From positions 7,665,676 through 7,729,675 of the forward strand of contig CM049311.1 of assembly GCA_026874595.1 (NCBI GenBank): DNA of 64,000 bases, given 5' to 3'. The position numbers were made by a program, and so were the translations under genes. The notes under the pieces were generated by a model. It worked only from the letters and a program-made list of their open reading frames with translations, was not told the DNA's origin and made no database searches. This document shows, one piece after another, positions 14,800 through 27,845 of the stretch. The stretch comes from Sipunculus nudus. Taxonomy: Eukaryota > Annelida > Sipuncula > Golfingiida > Sipunculidae. Each line of letters begins with the position of its first letter. Positions within the stretch are counted from its first letter, which is position 1.

Positions 14800-17700
14800 T
14801 GACCCATGGGTTATGACACTAAGCTGCCAAAATGACCTGCGATATCATGGGCTGAGATTCACTGAGATTTCCAGTCAAAATTTTGAAGAACCTATTAGTC
14901 CGGCAATTAAGCTCCCATATTTGGAAGAATTATGCAAAAAATGAAAGAAGGATGAAAGTTGCCAAGACTGTTCTTTGGAGCTTAATGATGAATTTCAGAT
15001 AGAGTGCCAAGCTGAAAATAAATTATTTTGGCCTAAATCAAAGATGGCGGCTAAGATAGCCGCAAGATTAAACAAGGGACCCATGGGTCACTGTATTCAG
15101 CTGAAGTTGACATTGAAAATCTATAATAATAACAAAATGAAACAGGAGGGAAAGGTAATATAGGCATTGGCTGTTTGACATGATTGGTTTGTATTGATGA
15201 ATTAGAAATTGTTGTAAATAATATTTTGTGACCAAACCATGCATTTCCTAATGTTAAAGTTGAAGCATATGAGCAGTTTTGACCATAAGATGCATATTAA
15301 TTCCATGATCATTTGTTGGCTTTTTGAAAAACTGTTGACAATTCAATAGTTTACATATTTGTTCAATTGGACCTATTTTTTAAATATCTATCATTAAAAA
15401 ACATTTTTTTTTTATTTTATAAAATGTATAAATGTTGAAATACAACAAATGTATTGGGGGAGGGGCAGGAGGGTAAGGGGGGATGGTTGGATTAACAACA
15501 CTTCTGCATATACATACAGTGCAAACAAAGCCTGATCTCCAATTCTGCTGAGCCAGGAAAATGAACAAATGTGTGTATTAGATCCTCATTTAATTATCAC
15601 TTCATTTTTTTCTTAAGTTTACATTTATATACTTTTCCAATATTATTTATATATTTGTATAAAAGTTGATTCATTATTCAAAATTGCATCATCATAAATC
15701 TTAATCAGATAACATCACGTCATGTAAACAAATATATATTTATTTTTTTACCACAAAAATATATCTTTTAAATTTGCAACACAAAAATTATGCTACATTT
15801 ACACATATCGGCTGCTTCTGGATTACTCCTTGGATTACTTTTCAAGAAAGGCTTCCAGCGACCTGGAGTGAGTTGCATCAGGACAAGGCAAGTAGCTACA
15901 ATAGAGCCTCAAGAACAACAATTAAATAACCAGCCCAAATTTCAAGCTTTTATTTTCAAATTTCAGATTTAATCAAATAAAATATGTATGTTTACAAGCT
16001 GTGAAAATTAAATCAACAATACTCACAGGGAAAATAAACGTGCCTTGTTCAAAGTTGGGCAAATTTTAGGTACTGATTTTATTTTTATGCTAATAACTTA
16101 AAATATTTACGAAATTCAGATCTAATTTTGGGTATACAATTGAATCTTATTAAACAAAGTCAAAAACTTGGAATAAAAAGTCTCTAGCTTAAAAAAAATT
16201 TCATGTAACGTGAGCAAATAATTTTCTTGATTTTTTACAAAGTCCAATATGTTCATAATTGATAGAACTTAAAAAACTTATAATTTATAGAATTACACTT
16301 AACAGTCTTATATATATAGGATATATATAGGAGGATACTCCTGATAAATATTAAGAACAAGAGAGCCATGGGTCAAGGCGCCCAGCTAATTATGACAGTT
16401 ATAACTGCATCACCACAGATTTTTATAAGTTGCCATATAATACTATCCTCAGTGCTCAGGAACTAGGGCTCAATGTTACAACACCTTTGGATATAAATAC
16501 AGAATACAGAATTAAATTCAATGGTGCTTACAGGGACTGGTGGGAGTTACAGCACCTCTGCATATAAAGGATAAAATTTAATTTAAATAAAATTATTTTT
16601 AAAAATTCAAAAACAGGCAGAGAGATGGACAACAAAGCAAATAACTTTAATTTCCATTCTACTGAGACAGGAAAATAATGAACAAATATTTGCATCAGAT
16701 CCTATTTTTTTAATTTGTACTTAATTTAGGCAGGTAACATCACATTATGCACACAGAAATATTTCTTTTTTTATAAAATATATTTTTTTTAATTTTCAAA
16801 GCAATAAATATATGAAAATAATACTCCAGAATTCACAATTTTAATTGAACCTTTATTTATCGATGATTTCCTTCATAAATTTTCAAATTATGCCTACTGA
16901 TGGGTTAAATTATATTTTGTTTAATTATATAAAAGGAAATAATTTCTTTAAAATACCACATCAGAACAACGTTGCATCTCTTGGATTACTTCTTGAATTA
17001 ATATTTCAAGAAAAGTTGTGCACATTTGATCAATAACAGCTTTACATTAAAAGAAATACAGTTGACAATAACAAACCATTGTATTACAATATAATTGGTG
17101 ATGGTGGTGGTGGGGGGAACTTGGATGGGGAGGGGGCGGGTTATTAGGGTAGGGCCCATGAGAATTAGTGTATGTTTTTTACAGAAGTGGTGTTCTGCCA
17201 GTGCTGCATCACTAATAAGGTTACCTAGGCAAGGCTGTAGTGAGCAAGAGTTGGGTCTTGGATATTCAAAATGTAAATACATTAGAGCATCTGAGAAACT
17301 TCAATAATTAGAATAATGTTTAAGCTTTTACTTTCAAATTTCAGAATTCAACAGATTAAGTCCACATGTATCCCGGCTGTGAAAAATAAATTAAATATAC
17401 TAACGAAAAAAAAAGTGCCATGGTCAAATTAGGGTAAAATTTCAGTCACCAATTTTATATTTTTGCTAATATTTTAAAAAATTTAAAGGATTTTGATCTA
17501 ATTTAGGGTATACAATTGAATTTTGATTAAATTTATATAACTGAAAAAAAAAGTCCCTAGCTTTGATTTTTTACAAAGTGCTACATGTTTGGGCCCATAC
17601 CTTTTTAATTATATAATATAGACCTAATTTCTGGCATGTACATAGGAACTATATAGAGGAATATTTATGGTAAATATGAGGAAAAACAGATAAGTGGTTT

Positions 17701-18245
17701 TGGTATTAGGCAGTCCTGAAGTGTAAAAATATGTTTTTAATATAAAAAAAATGAGGTTTTTCCTGAATTTCTTAAAGGAACGAAGTAGCAAAGACCCAGT
17801 TTTAGGCTTGGTAGGAGATCTTGTGGACATCTAACATTATGCCGAATTTTAGATTCTTAGGTCTTACGGTTTCAAAACGTGCCACATTTACGGACGGACG
17901 GAAGGACAGACGGATCGACGACGGACAATGGACGACGACTATAGCTCAGATGACTTATGGTTAGCTGAGATAAAAACAGATTAGTTGTTTTGATATTAGG
18001 CAGTCGTGTGATAATAGGTTTCTAATTGAAATTTGAGGTTTTTCCTTAATTTCTCGCAGTGACCCAGTTTTCGGTTTGGTAGGAGATCTTGGGCACATCT
18101 AACAGTATGCCAATTTTTTTATTCGTAGGTCTAACGGTTTCAAAACGTGCCAGTCTAACGGACGGACAGACGGATGGTCAGATTACTGGTAATGGACCAG
18201 GACTATATATCAGATGACTTATATTCAACTGACCTAAAAATTTTA
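14800..18245 (-). repeat. Cluster of dispersed CAGCTGA/CCATGGGTC repeats
   Basis: Several modules of one repeat family. GACCCATGGG occurs near 14802 and 15079, CCATGGGTCAAGGCGCC near 16367, and a stretch ending in GGACGGACGG and AGCTCAGATGACTTATGG at about 17890-17965 and 18165-18215. The block 17640-17960 is an inverted copy of 30760-31130, with matching phrases such as ATATTAGGCAGTCCTGAAGTG versus CACTTCAGGACTGCCTAATA. A TTTACAAAGTCC / AAAAAAGTCCC module recurs at about 16000-16260 and 17380-17600. No coding capacity. Confidence 0.65.
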
Positions 18246-18859
18246 CGGAGAATCATGACTAATTCAATCATGTGGAGAAATACGTGTAAAGGTGTAGAAA
18301 ACCAATAATCATAGGGATGGACATATGTACACAATTATCATTTTTTTTAAAAAAGGAAAATACATAAGGATAATGACAATTTTGTGGAGTCATTCTGTGA
18401 CGTTTCTACAACTAAGGCTGGTTTTAAACAAGGAGTAACCAATCATCATCGTTTTATTAATCATTTAATATATATCAGTGTTGAAAAGAATCTGGCGACA
18501 CACAATAAAGCTCAGCTGATTAGAGCAATTCCACCTTCGAAAGTTGTTGTATATCTTTGGATGTTATATATGCTAGGCATGAATTTTTATCAATTGGGTT
18601 GTTTTCTGTTAAATGACACTTAGAAAACAAGAGTTTGCAAATACAAGGAATATATCAGATTTCACTTTAAACTTATTTAGGTTATGCATATTTGTTGTAT
18701 ATTCCTTTGATTTGATACTATTTTAAAGTCTGTGTTTCAAATTGTTGTTTGGACAGGGAAACAAAGATAAATAACGCATATTGCCATTAACTACATTACA
18801 TCACAATTAACCTATCACATTCTAGACTATGTCCCTGAAAATCAAATCTACAAGCAACT

Positions 18860-19490
18860 ACGCGTATTCGCCAAAATCAGAGTGGGACGGGTGAGGCATG
18901 GATTGAGTGGCAAGGGGAAATACGAGTGAGATGTGTTGCATATTAGTATGGATGTCTGCAGCCGAAATTTGTATGTAGGTGGCGCCACCTGTCACAAAAT
19001 CCAGAAAGCAATCAAAGATGTATATGCATGCAAAATTTAAAGCAGATAAGTCAAACCACTGCCGAGATATGAGTGATTTTATCCAACAGCAGACAAATAT
19101 ATGGACACCGTGCAAAAATGGTTGCAGGTGGTGCGTATGATAAAGAGCTATGTAAGATCTATACACATGCAAAATTTCAGGAGGATGTTATAAAGCAATC
19201 GAAAGGCTACATTTGTGCAATATTTTTAGCCTGATTGGTCAAATGACTCTGAAGATATATGGAATAATGTGTCAAAACAGACGCACAGATGGATGCACTT
19301 AAGACAGGAAAGGTCAGAGGTTAACGAAAAAATATTTTGGCACCAGTTCACATGTGACCCGATAAGGGTGTTAAGTTTTGGAAATATCTGTCCAATGGTC
19401 TCAGAGTAGTTCTATTCCGGAAACGCCGGCGGCAGCAGCGGAACCCGGTCAATAACAAAGTATCCGCATAACTTTTGTTTTGGCGGATAC
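18860..19490 (-). repeat. Dispersed repeat with GGTGGCGCCACC palindrome, copy A
   Basis: Inverted copy of the repeat at about 50330-51190. Shared phrases include AGAGTGGGACGGGTGA (18876) versus TCACCCGTCCCACTCT (51155), GCAAAAATGGTTGCAGGTGG (about 19113) and AGGTCAGAGGTTAAC (19309). A perfect 12-bp palindrome, GGTGGCGCCACC, lies at 18978-18989. No conserved open frame, so probably a non-autonomous element. Confidence 0.7.
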
Positions 19491-19934
19491 AATTACATCG
19501 GTTGGCCAAATCACCATTTTACGAGAGCACCAAACAGATCATTTAAAGCATCTTTGAACAGTAATCCAGTTATCTGAATTCTTCATACCACTCGTCAATT
19601 TTTGACACTACACATTCCATGGGGTCTGACAAACGACTCACCACTGACATTCAAGGCCACAGGTGTACTCTAGACCCTATACTCTTATCTTATTTTCCCA
19701 CGTTTCACAAAAATTGTTCATCATGATTTATTAGCCTTTTATAGTAATTCCAACTAAATGTGGTCCGACAAGTTTACAGATGTGCTAGTGCTGGAATAGT
19801 TTACATATGGGTGAAAAATGAAGTTAAATTTGAAAAAATATGACAAACAGAAACAGGTTTTTATCCATATGCACGAGGGGAAATATCCTACTGGATCAAA
19901 TGATTTTAAAGAAGATACGTCTGAAATAATGTGT

Positions 19935-20815
19935 GCAATAGAAAATCAGTGAATGTTGTCTGTTGGCCAGATTTGATTTTTAGCAAGTCTGTAATTCAAT
20001 AGGTCTAGAGCCCACATAGGCACCAACGATCTCTGGGAAATTTGGGAAAGCTGCAGAAGGTTGTTATTGAGTTATCGCGCACAAAAGAAAATCAGTGATA
20101 GGGCTGTGGTGGCCATTCTGGAATTCCGACAGGTCTGTTATTCAACAAGTCTGGGGCCCCCATAGGTACCAATCATCCCTGTGAATTTGGGAAAGCTGCA
20201 ATAAGTTGTTGTTGAGTTATGGCGCACGAAAGAAAATCAGCGATGGGGCTGTGGTGGCCATATTTGAATTCGAACAGGTCTGTAATTACAATAGGTCTGG
20301 TGCCCTCATAGGTACCAACCATCACCGTGAATTTGGGAAAGCTGCATAAGGTTGTCGTGGAGTTGTCACGCGCAAAAGAAAATCAGTGATCAAGCTGTTG
20401 GGGCCATACTTGAATGCTGACAGGTCTGTAATTCAATAAGATCCGGAGCCTTTATGGCTAACAATCATCCCTGTGAATTCAAGAAAGCTGCAGAAGGTTG
20501 CTGTCGAGTTATCACACGCGAATAAAAAAAATCAGCGATCGGGCTGTGGCGGCCATATTTGAATTCCAACAGATCTGTAATTCAATAGGTCTGAAGCCCT
20601 CATAGATACCAATGATACCTGTGAATTCTGGAAAGCTGCAGTAGGTTGTTGTTGAGTTATTGCATGCAAAAGAAAATCAGCGATCAGGCTGTCGGCCATA
20701 TTGGAATTCGGACAGGTCTGAAATTCAATAGGTCTGGAGCCCAATAAGTCCCTGTGAATTTGGGAAAGCTGCAGTATGTTGTTGCCAAGTTATCACACGC
20801 AAAAGGAAGTGAGCC
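19935..20815 (+). repeat. ~145-bp tandem repeat, about six copies
   Basis: GAAAATCAG(C/T)GAT recurs at 20087, 20232, 20378, about 20527 and 20672, a spacing of 145-149 bp. Each unit also carries GACAGGTCTGTAATTCAATA, ACCAATCATCCCTGTGAATT and GAAAGCTGCA. Copies differ by scattered substitutions, and the open frames on the minus strand (20532-20896) are by-products of the array. It directly follows the dispersed repeat cluster. Confidence 0.85.
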
Positions 20816-22598
20816 CGACGGAAGGACGGAAAGATGGACTGACACGGTGATCACTTTTGGGCACCACTTGTGAAGCAGGACCCTAATAAATAACACCTAT
20901 TAATTCTGCATTGTCTCCACTGGCTTTCGACAAATAGCTCGGGTGAGTAAATGTCATCCAACTTTAAAGTAGGTTCAGATGTTTATAAGCTAAAGCACTG
21001 CATATGATTATTTTTATTCTTTTTGTTTTTTCCCCTTAAATCTTTGGATGCTGATACAGAGAATTTCGAGACAAAAAAAAGGAACAATCTTATTCACAAA
21101 AACTAGTTTATACATGAAAATCAATGTGTGAAATGAATCGTAAATGAACATCTGATACCTCTGAGCATAATCTATGACTTTTTCATCATAGAGATATGTC
21201 TTTGCAAAGGTTTCATACAGAAAAAGTAAATTCAGTTACTATACACCAAACCAGTATACAAATATGCTGTCCTTACATACTGGATGTATTTCCTTTGTGT
21301 TGTGCACACTTTCCAAACATGTACACATGAAAACAAGAAACAATCAGGCCTGACGGTCTATTATCAATTTAACCTTAAAAAATCCATTATCATATCTTTA
21401 AATCAAATAATAATACATGCTTATACACTGCCAATATACTATGAAATACCATACAGACATAATCAGAATTCTAATTTTATGTCCATGATATTACCAAAGC
21501 TTAACTATGTATGCACAAGCAAATCATCATTCAGAAAAACAGGAGAAAATGTTCCTTTACTTATTTGCTTAATTTAAAAATGTTCCTTTACTTATTTGCT
21601 TAATTTAAAAACTATATACATGCGTATTTTTTCTTGTCAGTTTAAACTACCCTAGTATTATTTCATTAATGTTTCATATTATTGAAACATTTACAACTGT
21701 ATTGGTGTAATGTATGCAGGAATGTTGAAGACTTCCTTACCTGAGATTTCATGAAATAAATATCAGAAATTCACTGCTTACATATACAATGTCATGTGGT
21801 ACACAGTAATACAGTTGTTATTTATGTTAAGAATGTTTTAAATGTTGCTTCTCAGCACTCTCCAGTATTCAAACTTTGAATAACTAAACTTTTAAAAAAT
21901 ATCTTTTCATTGCAGGAAACTGTGTCTAGAATTACATATTAAAATTGATTTCAGCATAAACACTCCTATTCATGCTTGTATTGCAGGTTATATGATCAGG
22001 ATATATCATCATATAATATATATCAGAAAATTAAGGCAAATGATGCAACACTTGATGGAAGAAAGTGTTACTTTATGCTGAGGTAGCTTAACATGACAGA
22101 TATGATATTTATAATACAAATTACAGTTTTAAAGAAGTATTTTTGCACTGAAATTGTAATTGTATGAGAATTACAATAATGAACCACAAGGTATCCATGA
22201 GTGCTACAATACCTTTACAAGGTAATAATAATCCTGATTACAATCAATTACTACAAAGAGTGACAATTGCTGACAGCCAGTAATATTCTGTCCTAGTCCA
22301 CTGATAATTACAATGTTATTGTAAGCTGGTAGTAATTGTTAAAATGTGAAAATATTACATAATGGCTTACATGGTTTTTCCAGATACATTACATTAAAAG
22401 TATCAATGTTTTTGTCTGTTACAATAATTCTGCAAAGAGATATTGCTCACTATATTAAGCCTTGAAAGGTAAAAAGTTGCAGGAAGTTATTGTAAACAAT
22501 GCTTTACTCCACTGCACTCCCATATTTTAATGCCACATCCTGCCTGTAGAGGTCACTAGTTTATGGTATTTCTACGTTTATCTTGAAACGCCATTGGT
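20816..22598. other. Probable MGST3 3' UTR and downstream AT-rich DNA
   Basis: No gene seen. It lies downstream of the MGST3 stop; a minus-strand AATAAA (plus TTTATT at 21013-21018) is one possible polyadenylation signal. Exact transcript end unknown. Confidence 0.4.
21546..21610 (+). repeat. 31-bp perfect tandem duplication
   Basis: The unit beginning AAAATGTTCCTTTACTTATT occurs twice in a row with no mismatch, so it is a recent duplication. Confidence 0.9.
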
Positions 22599-25500
22599 TT
22601 ACAGAACTCCCAGTAGATGGAGTGCAAATGAGATGGTGCAACCAAGCAACGTCAGGAGCCCGATGTATCCAAAAGCTCCGCGATTCCTCTTCTCTGGATC
22701 TGCAAAGAAAACTCAGCATTTAACCTATGTTCTACTACATGAGACTTTGTGATTTTTCATTATCACAAACTTCAGTGATTTTTCATTCATATAATTAAAA
22801 AAATTTTTTTGATGATTTAAATCAATTTAAGAAAATCTTATCTTCTTTTATATAAATTTTCTAAGTGATGTCAACAAAGGTCAAATTCAGTCATTGCCAT
22901 GATCATGACCCGAATTTTGTTTGATCTGCCTTCACAACCAATGTGCTTACAAAACATGTCAAAGCAAACGGTCAGTTACATTTTTTCACATGTATACTTT
23001 TCCCACTGTGCAAATCTGTAAAGTAATGAAAGAATTTAGGTGGCAACACAATCTTCTGTATTGAATGTTATTATAAATCTACGGCAGTACAAAATTATGT
23101 GACAATCCATTGATCTTAGCCTGAGATATCTGCTTTTATGTACATTATTTCACTGACAAAAGGCTCAGAGTTAATGACAGTTCCATATTTAAGACTATGA
23201 CCCCAGTTTGATCAGATATTGCAAAAAATATTGCAATGCTCCTTTAATTATTACTTTTAATAATCTTGCCTGCAAGGTTGGTTTGTGGCACTGCTGCTGT
23301 GGAGGTACAACTATACTAAGAATACACAGTACACAAAACCTTTGTCATATGGGTCAGGGGAAACAATAATCATGGGTTAATCTAGGTTTAACAAGTATAT
23401 AGAATCTATACTGCTTCTATACTACTAATGGAGTGGTGGCACTACAATTTTCTATAACCCTGTCTACTAATCTCTGCTTTCAGCTAGGTTTGCCAAGTAC
23501 TGTGGACTGGGTGTTTGCACAGAGCCAAGATGATTAAACTAATAAAAGCTGGGTAAAGTGGGCCATAACAAGCTTGAAACCATCAATACTCCACTCTCAC
23601 TGGTCTTAACATTCTTGGACTTGTGCCAGCTCCCTAATGTCAGTACATAGCAAGCCCTACTAATCATGAAAGCAGTGGTTAAGTGTGAGAGATCTTGAAT
23701 GAATGTGGCATGAACACAGCACAAGGAGTGTGTCTTGTACTGTCTACAGTGCTCACCTCCTGTGTAGTAGCCCTTGGCGTACACAACTCGACTCGCGATC
23801 CACAGCAGGCCACAGCCAGCTGCCAGCATCTGATATAGTAATCATGAACTGACCATTATCACAATGTGCCATGTCACATCACAAGTAATATTAGTTTTAC
23901 ATATTACTATCTATAACTATTACTTTATCTGTCAGCATCTTACAATATTAGCACGATTAATATTACAAATTACAAAATCTATGACAAAGTATAGGACATA
24001 ATCATGTTGATATATTCTATTTAAATGTCAAAGTTTAAAAAGTAAACATATTGGCATGTAGTCATTTAAGTATTTTACATCCTTTCAAGGTTTTTCAGTT
24101 TAAATGATTCTTTGTTCATGGAAGTATATCAGCTACTCATTTGTATGTTATAATAAATAATTACCAAACTGTTAACATTATTTCCACTCTCCATTCATAT
24201 TTTTATTGAAGCTGGATAATTCAAACTTACAGGGTACATGAGTCCTCCAAATATCAAGAGAACCAAAAACGTTGGGTACACCTCCAACCTGTGTAAAACA
24301 AGTTTATATTCAATAAAGATACTACCTAATTAAAATGTTTTAGTTAAACCTCTGAGAAGAATAACATAACATAAAATAAATGATAATCATACAAAACATT
24401 TTTTTACATTATGTTAAGTGACCACATTATTCACATGATCAATAAATACAAGAACAGTAAAACCCTACAATAACGACCACCTAGCGGACTGACCACAGTG
24501 GTTGTAATTTGGGGGGTGGTCATATTTGTGAAACACTTAGTTCCCTGGATCATATATTCTGGACCAAGAAAAGTAGTCGTTATTGTGGGGTGATCAAATT
24601 GCAGGTGGTAGCAAGGCAGGGTTCCACTAGCTCTTTTTCACTTTTACATTTACCAGAGTATGATTCTGAAGACTTAACCTTGATCAAAATTTCATTTTAA
24701 ATGTTAATTTAGGAGAAATAATAATATTATTCATCGATTCAAATCAAATACTGTGGTTGGCTTCATATTCGCGAGGCTGAAATTTCGCGATTTTTCCATT
24801 TTTAATGTTTTGCGAGGGTTTCATTTTCGCGATCTCACAAGAACCTATATCAAATCTTTGGCAAAGCCATATACCTCTGTGTATTATAAAATGAGAATAA
24901 GTCATGAGTTTGTGACATTTTCTTATATAATGATAGGCCCGCACACACAGCATAGGTGGTTTAGTTCAAATTTAAGGCTTACATTTCCTATACCTGCAAG
25001 GATGTAATTCATTTTTAAAAATTCTCTCTGTTTTAACCTATTACCATACAAGTATTGATTACCCTAAATAAGGACATTTGCAATTGGCCGATTATTCCCG
25101 AGGGTTTCATTTTCGCGATTATTTCCCATTCGTGAATATCGCGAAATTAAAACCCTCGCGAACAAGAAGGCAACCACAGTACATGTACCGGAAGTCAGAA
25201 CCCTGAAATGAAAATAATGCTCTCTTATTGTGATATAAGGGACCAAAATGAAAATGACACTCCCAAGTTAGTTATTTTTATAATGCAAATGTTTCAATGG
25301 CATTTCAGTGGAGGCTGCATACCAGATAACTTCATCATCAAAGGAATTTACTGGAACCTTGTTGGTGGTGCCATCTGTGAGCTGTTACAAGTACAAAACT
25401 TTAGAAAGTTATGCTTCAATGCCAGTAAACAGAATAGAAAATGGCCCATTAACTTTAATACCAAGATACATCATACATGTAATTTGAAAACATGAGAATC

Positions 25501-27845
25501 TTTCTCTTATGGCCTTTTTGTGGTACACTTACGTATTTTGGTGGGCTCTCTGAACACAGTTGAACATGGGGTCCTTGTCACTGTACATGGCTGGGTACTG
25601 AAAATACATATAAAAATTATTTTGCATTAAAGAAATATAAGTTTACTGGTCTCTTAAAAGTAATAAAAATATTCTAAATATTTCAGTTAAACAATGAATT
25701 TTACTAATCGATATAATGTTTACACAGAATTACCTGTACTGTAAAGAGTTTGAGAACTAGCCAAATATTACCTAAACTGGAGCCAGTCTGAAAGCAGTTT
25801 TTTCATATCTGCAAAAACAGAATCTGGACCAAAGTTTGATCATAACACAGTATGTAAAATGTTTTTTTGAATAAAAATAAAATGTTCTTGAATTAAGGTT
25901 CATTGTGAAGTACTTGAGCTTGAGTAGCCAGCTCAAAGTGAAGTTCTTGTACATTTTTAATTACTCTGCAAAGTCTGTTACATACGGATGTATCATGAAT
26001 ATAAATTTCACTGTATCATAAGTTAGGGACAGGGAAACATTTATTTGATTCATCTGTGAAACCATATACATTTATGTTACACAGTTACAGATAACTATTA
26101 CACAGGTTACAACAATATACACAAAAATTAGGTCACAAGAAGCTTTTCTCTACCAAAACAGTTCTTGACTAAGGGTACTTGTAAATCATTTTGAAGCCTC
26201 AAACACTGACAATTTAACACATAAAGTTCCTGGTGATAGTGCTATGTTTTTAAGTCTCTTGTATAATATGACATATTAAATAAAATTCACCATAAATTAT
26301 TAATAACATAATTTGATGATAGGAGCAACAAAGATTCTGATACTTACTTTGACATCATACTTCTTGCGAGCTTTGACAACATTAAACCCCAAGTACTGCA
26401 AGAGGAATATGGATGCCAAAAACACCAGCACTACATAACCAAACTCTGCCTGAATCTGGAGATCCATTTTATGTCACTTCAAAGGTCAGAGATAAAGCAC
26501 TGTGGGTAAACAAAAAAGGAAATTTTTTATATAAATGATAAGGCTAGGCATCTTTGAAAAAGAAAGATTTTAAAAGTAGAGGTCACAATAAGTGGGGTCC
26601 ATCAAACTGGAATAGTCCTTAAACTCAAGCAGTTGGGGTCAGTCTTCACTAAAATATTTTTGTACACGGAAATCTTTCATTTAATCGTTTTTTTCAAAGC
26701 TGTACCATTTATCAACATTGCTCTGTTCTTATATCAGTAAAAGGGTTTTTATCTGTATAAATAGGCAGAAAATGTGAACATGGTCCAGGATCTGTAGGGT
26801 CCGGGTTTTACACACTGCCCCTGTACAGTCGAGGGGTAAAAAAATTGGCTCCATCAGCTGGCGACCCAGGTTTGATCCTGGGCGTGGCCATAAAACTGGG
26901 TTGTAGTTGCCGGACCAAGGCAAGTGGGTTTCCCCAGGTTTTCTGGTTTCATGCACCCCTAAAGACTACCGAACACCATCATCTGAGCCATGGAGAGTGC
27001 ATTGATAAGTTATAGTTACTATTTGTTCAATCCATGTAATATAAATTAGTTTATATAATTTTTTAATACATGCCTTTCTAAAGTTGTTGAGAAAGACATT
27101 ATTTTCACTTTTATTGTGATTTAATACCATATTAATCAAACAAACACTTATCAACAGAAAAAAATGGTAATGTCAAGATGCACCAACCTAACCTTGCCCC
27201 ATATTTGGGAAAGGTAATGAAACATTGATATTATATCAAATTAATTATAATAGTTATATATGTACTTCTCTAAATAAACTTAAGAGGAACCCTTAAAATT
27301 TAAATCAGGATGGATAAATTAAATATTCTAACTCAGGCTTTCAAATCTGAAAAAATATCTTTATTGAACACATGACACCCGCGGCCAGCATGACACAGCA
27401 CTTTACAATTTGACCCAGGATTATACTCCCTGTTACTTGTTTAACCTAATCCGAAAAGAGGGTCAAGATTTTCACTCAATCTTTAGCAAGTTTTGATCGT
27501 GAAAATAACTTCAGCAAAATTAATATGATTTGACTATTTTGCCTGACACATGCTAAACAGTTAACCTGTCATTGTTTACCCACAGTGCTTTACAATTCCT
27601 GTCCTACCCGGGGGACGCCGCCTTCAAGTCCTGCAAAGCTGAACAAACAAGTCGCACTGTGCCAGTTTACCTGACCTGACAAACAGGGGTCACTCATAGT
27701 GAAGGTGAAGGTCGCTCCTTACCTTTACTCCATGCGACACCCTTGCTTGGACAACTTTCAGGCCTAACCAATTCACCAAAACCCATGCCAAGACGATGAC
27801 TAGAAGGACATAGCCGAATTCTGCAGGAATATCAACTGTCACCAT
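22599..27845 (-). CDS. MGST3: Microsomal glutathione S-transferase 3
   Basis: Minus-strand exons: 1a 27845-27723, then 25597-25533, 24288-24231, 23829-23757 and 22699-22599 (stop TAA). All junctions are GT-AG and phases agree, giving 139 residues with exon 1a; a second first exon (26467-26348) gives 138. Human MGST3 has about 150 residues. Recognised blocks: AEFGYV near the N-terminus, then YPAMYSDKDPMFNCVQRAHQ, NTLEVYPTFLVLLIFGG, the WIASRVVYAKGYYTG helix and DPEKRNRGAFGYIGLL. This order is that of MAPEG-family MGST3, a four-helix membrane enzyme of the ER/outer mitochondrial membrane with glutathione peroxidase and leukotriene C4 synthase-type activity (family knowledge). Introns carry MITEs at 24457-24631 and 24751-25179 and a SINE at about 26805-27030. 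It is divergently arranged with DONSON, 999 bp between start codons. Confidence 0.95.
24457..24631. mobile_element. MITE-like element in MGST3 intron
   Basis: Imperfect terminal inverted repeats: AGTAAAACCCTACAATAACG at the left and, read from the right end, AGTGGAACCCTGCCTTGC. Interior has CGACCACC / GGTGGTC and TAGTCGTTATTGTGGGGTG. Same style as the element at 39814-39930. No coding capacity. Confidence 0.6.
24751..25179. mobile_element. MITE with TA target duplication in MGST3 intron
   Basis: Terminal inverted repeats of about 40 bp. The left end reads CTGTGGTTGGCTTC, then TTCGCGAGG and AATTTCGCGA; the right end, read inward on the other strand, gives CTGTGGTTGCCTTC, TTCGCGAGGG and AATTTCGCGA. 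TA flanks both ends (24749-24750 and 25180-25181), as expected for Tc1/mariner-type cut-and-paste elements. About 429 bp with no transposase frame. A partial relative lies at 5190-5285. Confidence 0.75.
26348..26467 (-). CDS. MGST3: MGST3 alternative first coding exon (1b)
   Basis: A second coding exon with its own ATG at 26467 encodes MDLQIQAEFGYVVLVFLASI and ends VVKARKKYDVK before a GTAAGTA donor, in phase 0 like exon 1a. Both join the exon at 25597 in frame. The two are homologous (AEFGYV near the start, LG(F/L)(N/K)VV near the end) and would be redundant in one protein, so they look mutually exclusive. Exon 1b keeps the KARKKYxVKYP junction typical of MGST3; exon 1a has QARVSHGVK. A TTTACCCACAG acceptor-like site lies 32 bp upstream (minus strand, ending at 26500), so 1b may be spliced to an upstream non-coding exon. 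Confidence 0.85.
26805..27030 (+). mobile_element. tRNA-derived SINE, copy 1
   Basis: A polymerase III B box-like GGTTTGATCC lies at 26869-26878 in a tRNA-like head (GGGGTAAAAAAATTGGCTCC ... CAGCTGGCGACCCAGG), followed by a tail with GTTGTAGTTGCC and ACCATCATCTGAGCCATGG. The same unit occurs inverted at about 46060-46280, where the B box is the better GGTTCGATCC. Confidence 0.75.
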
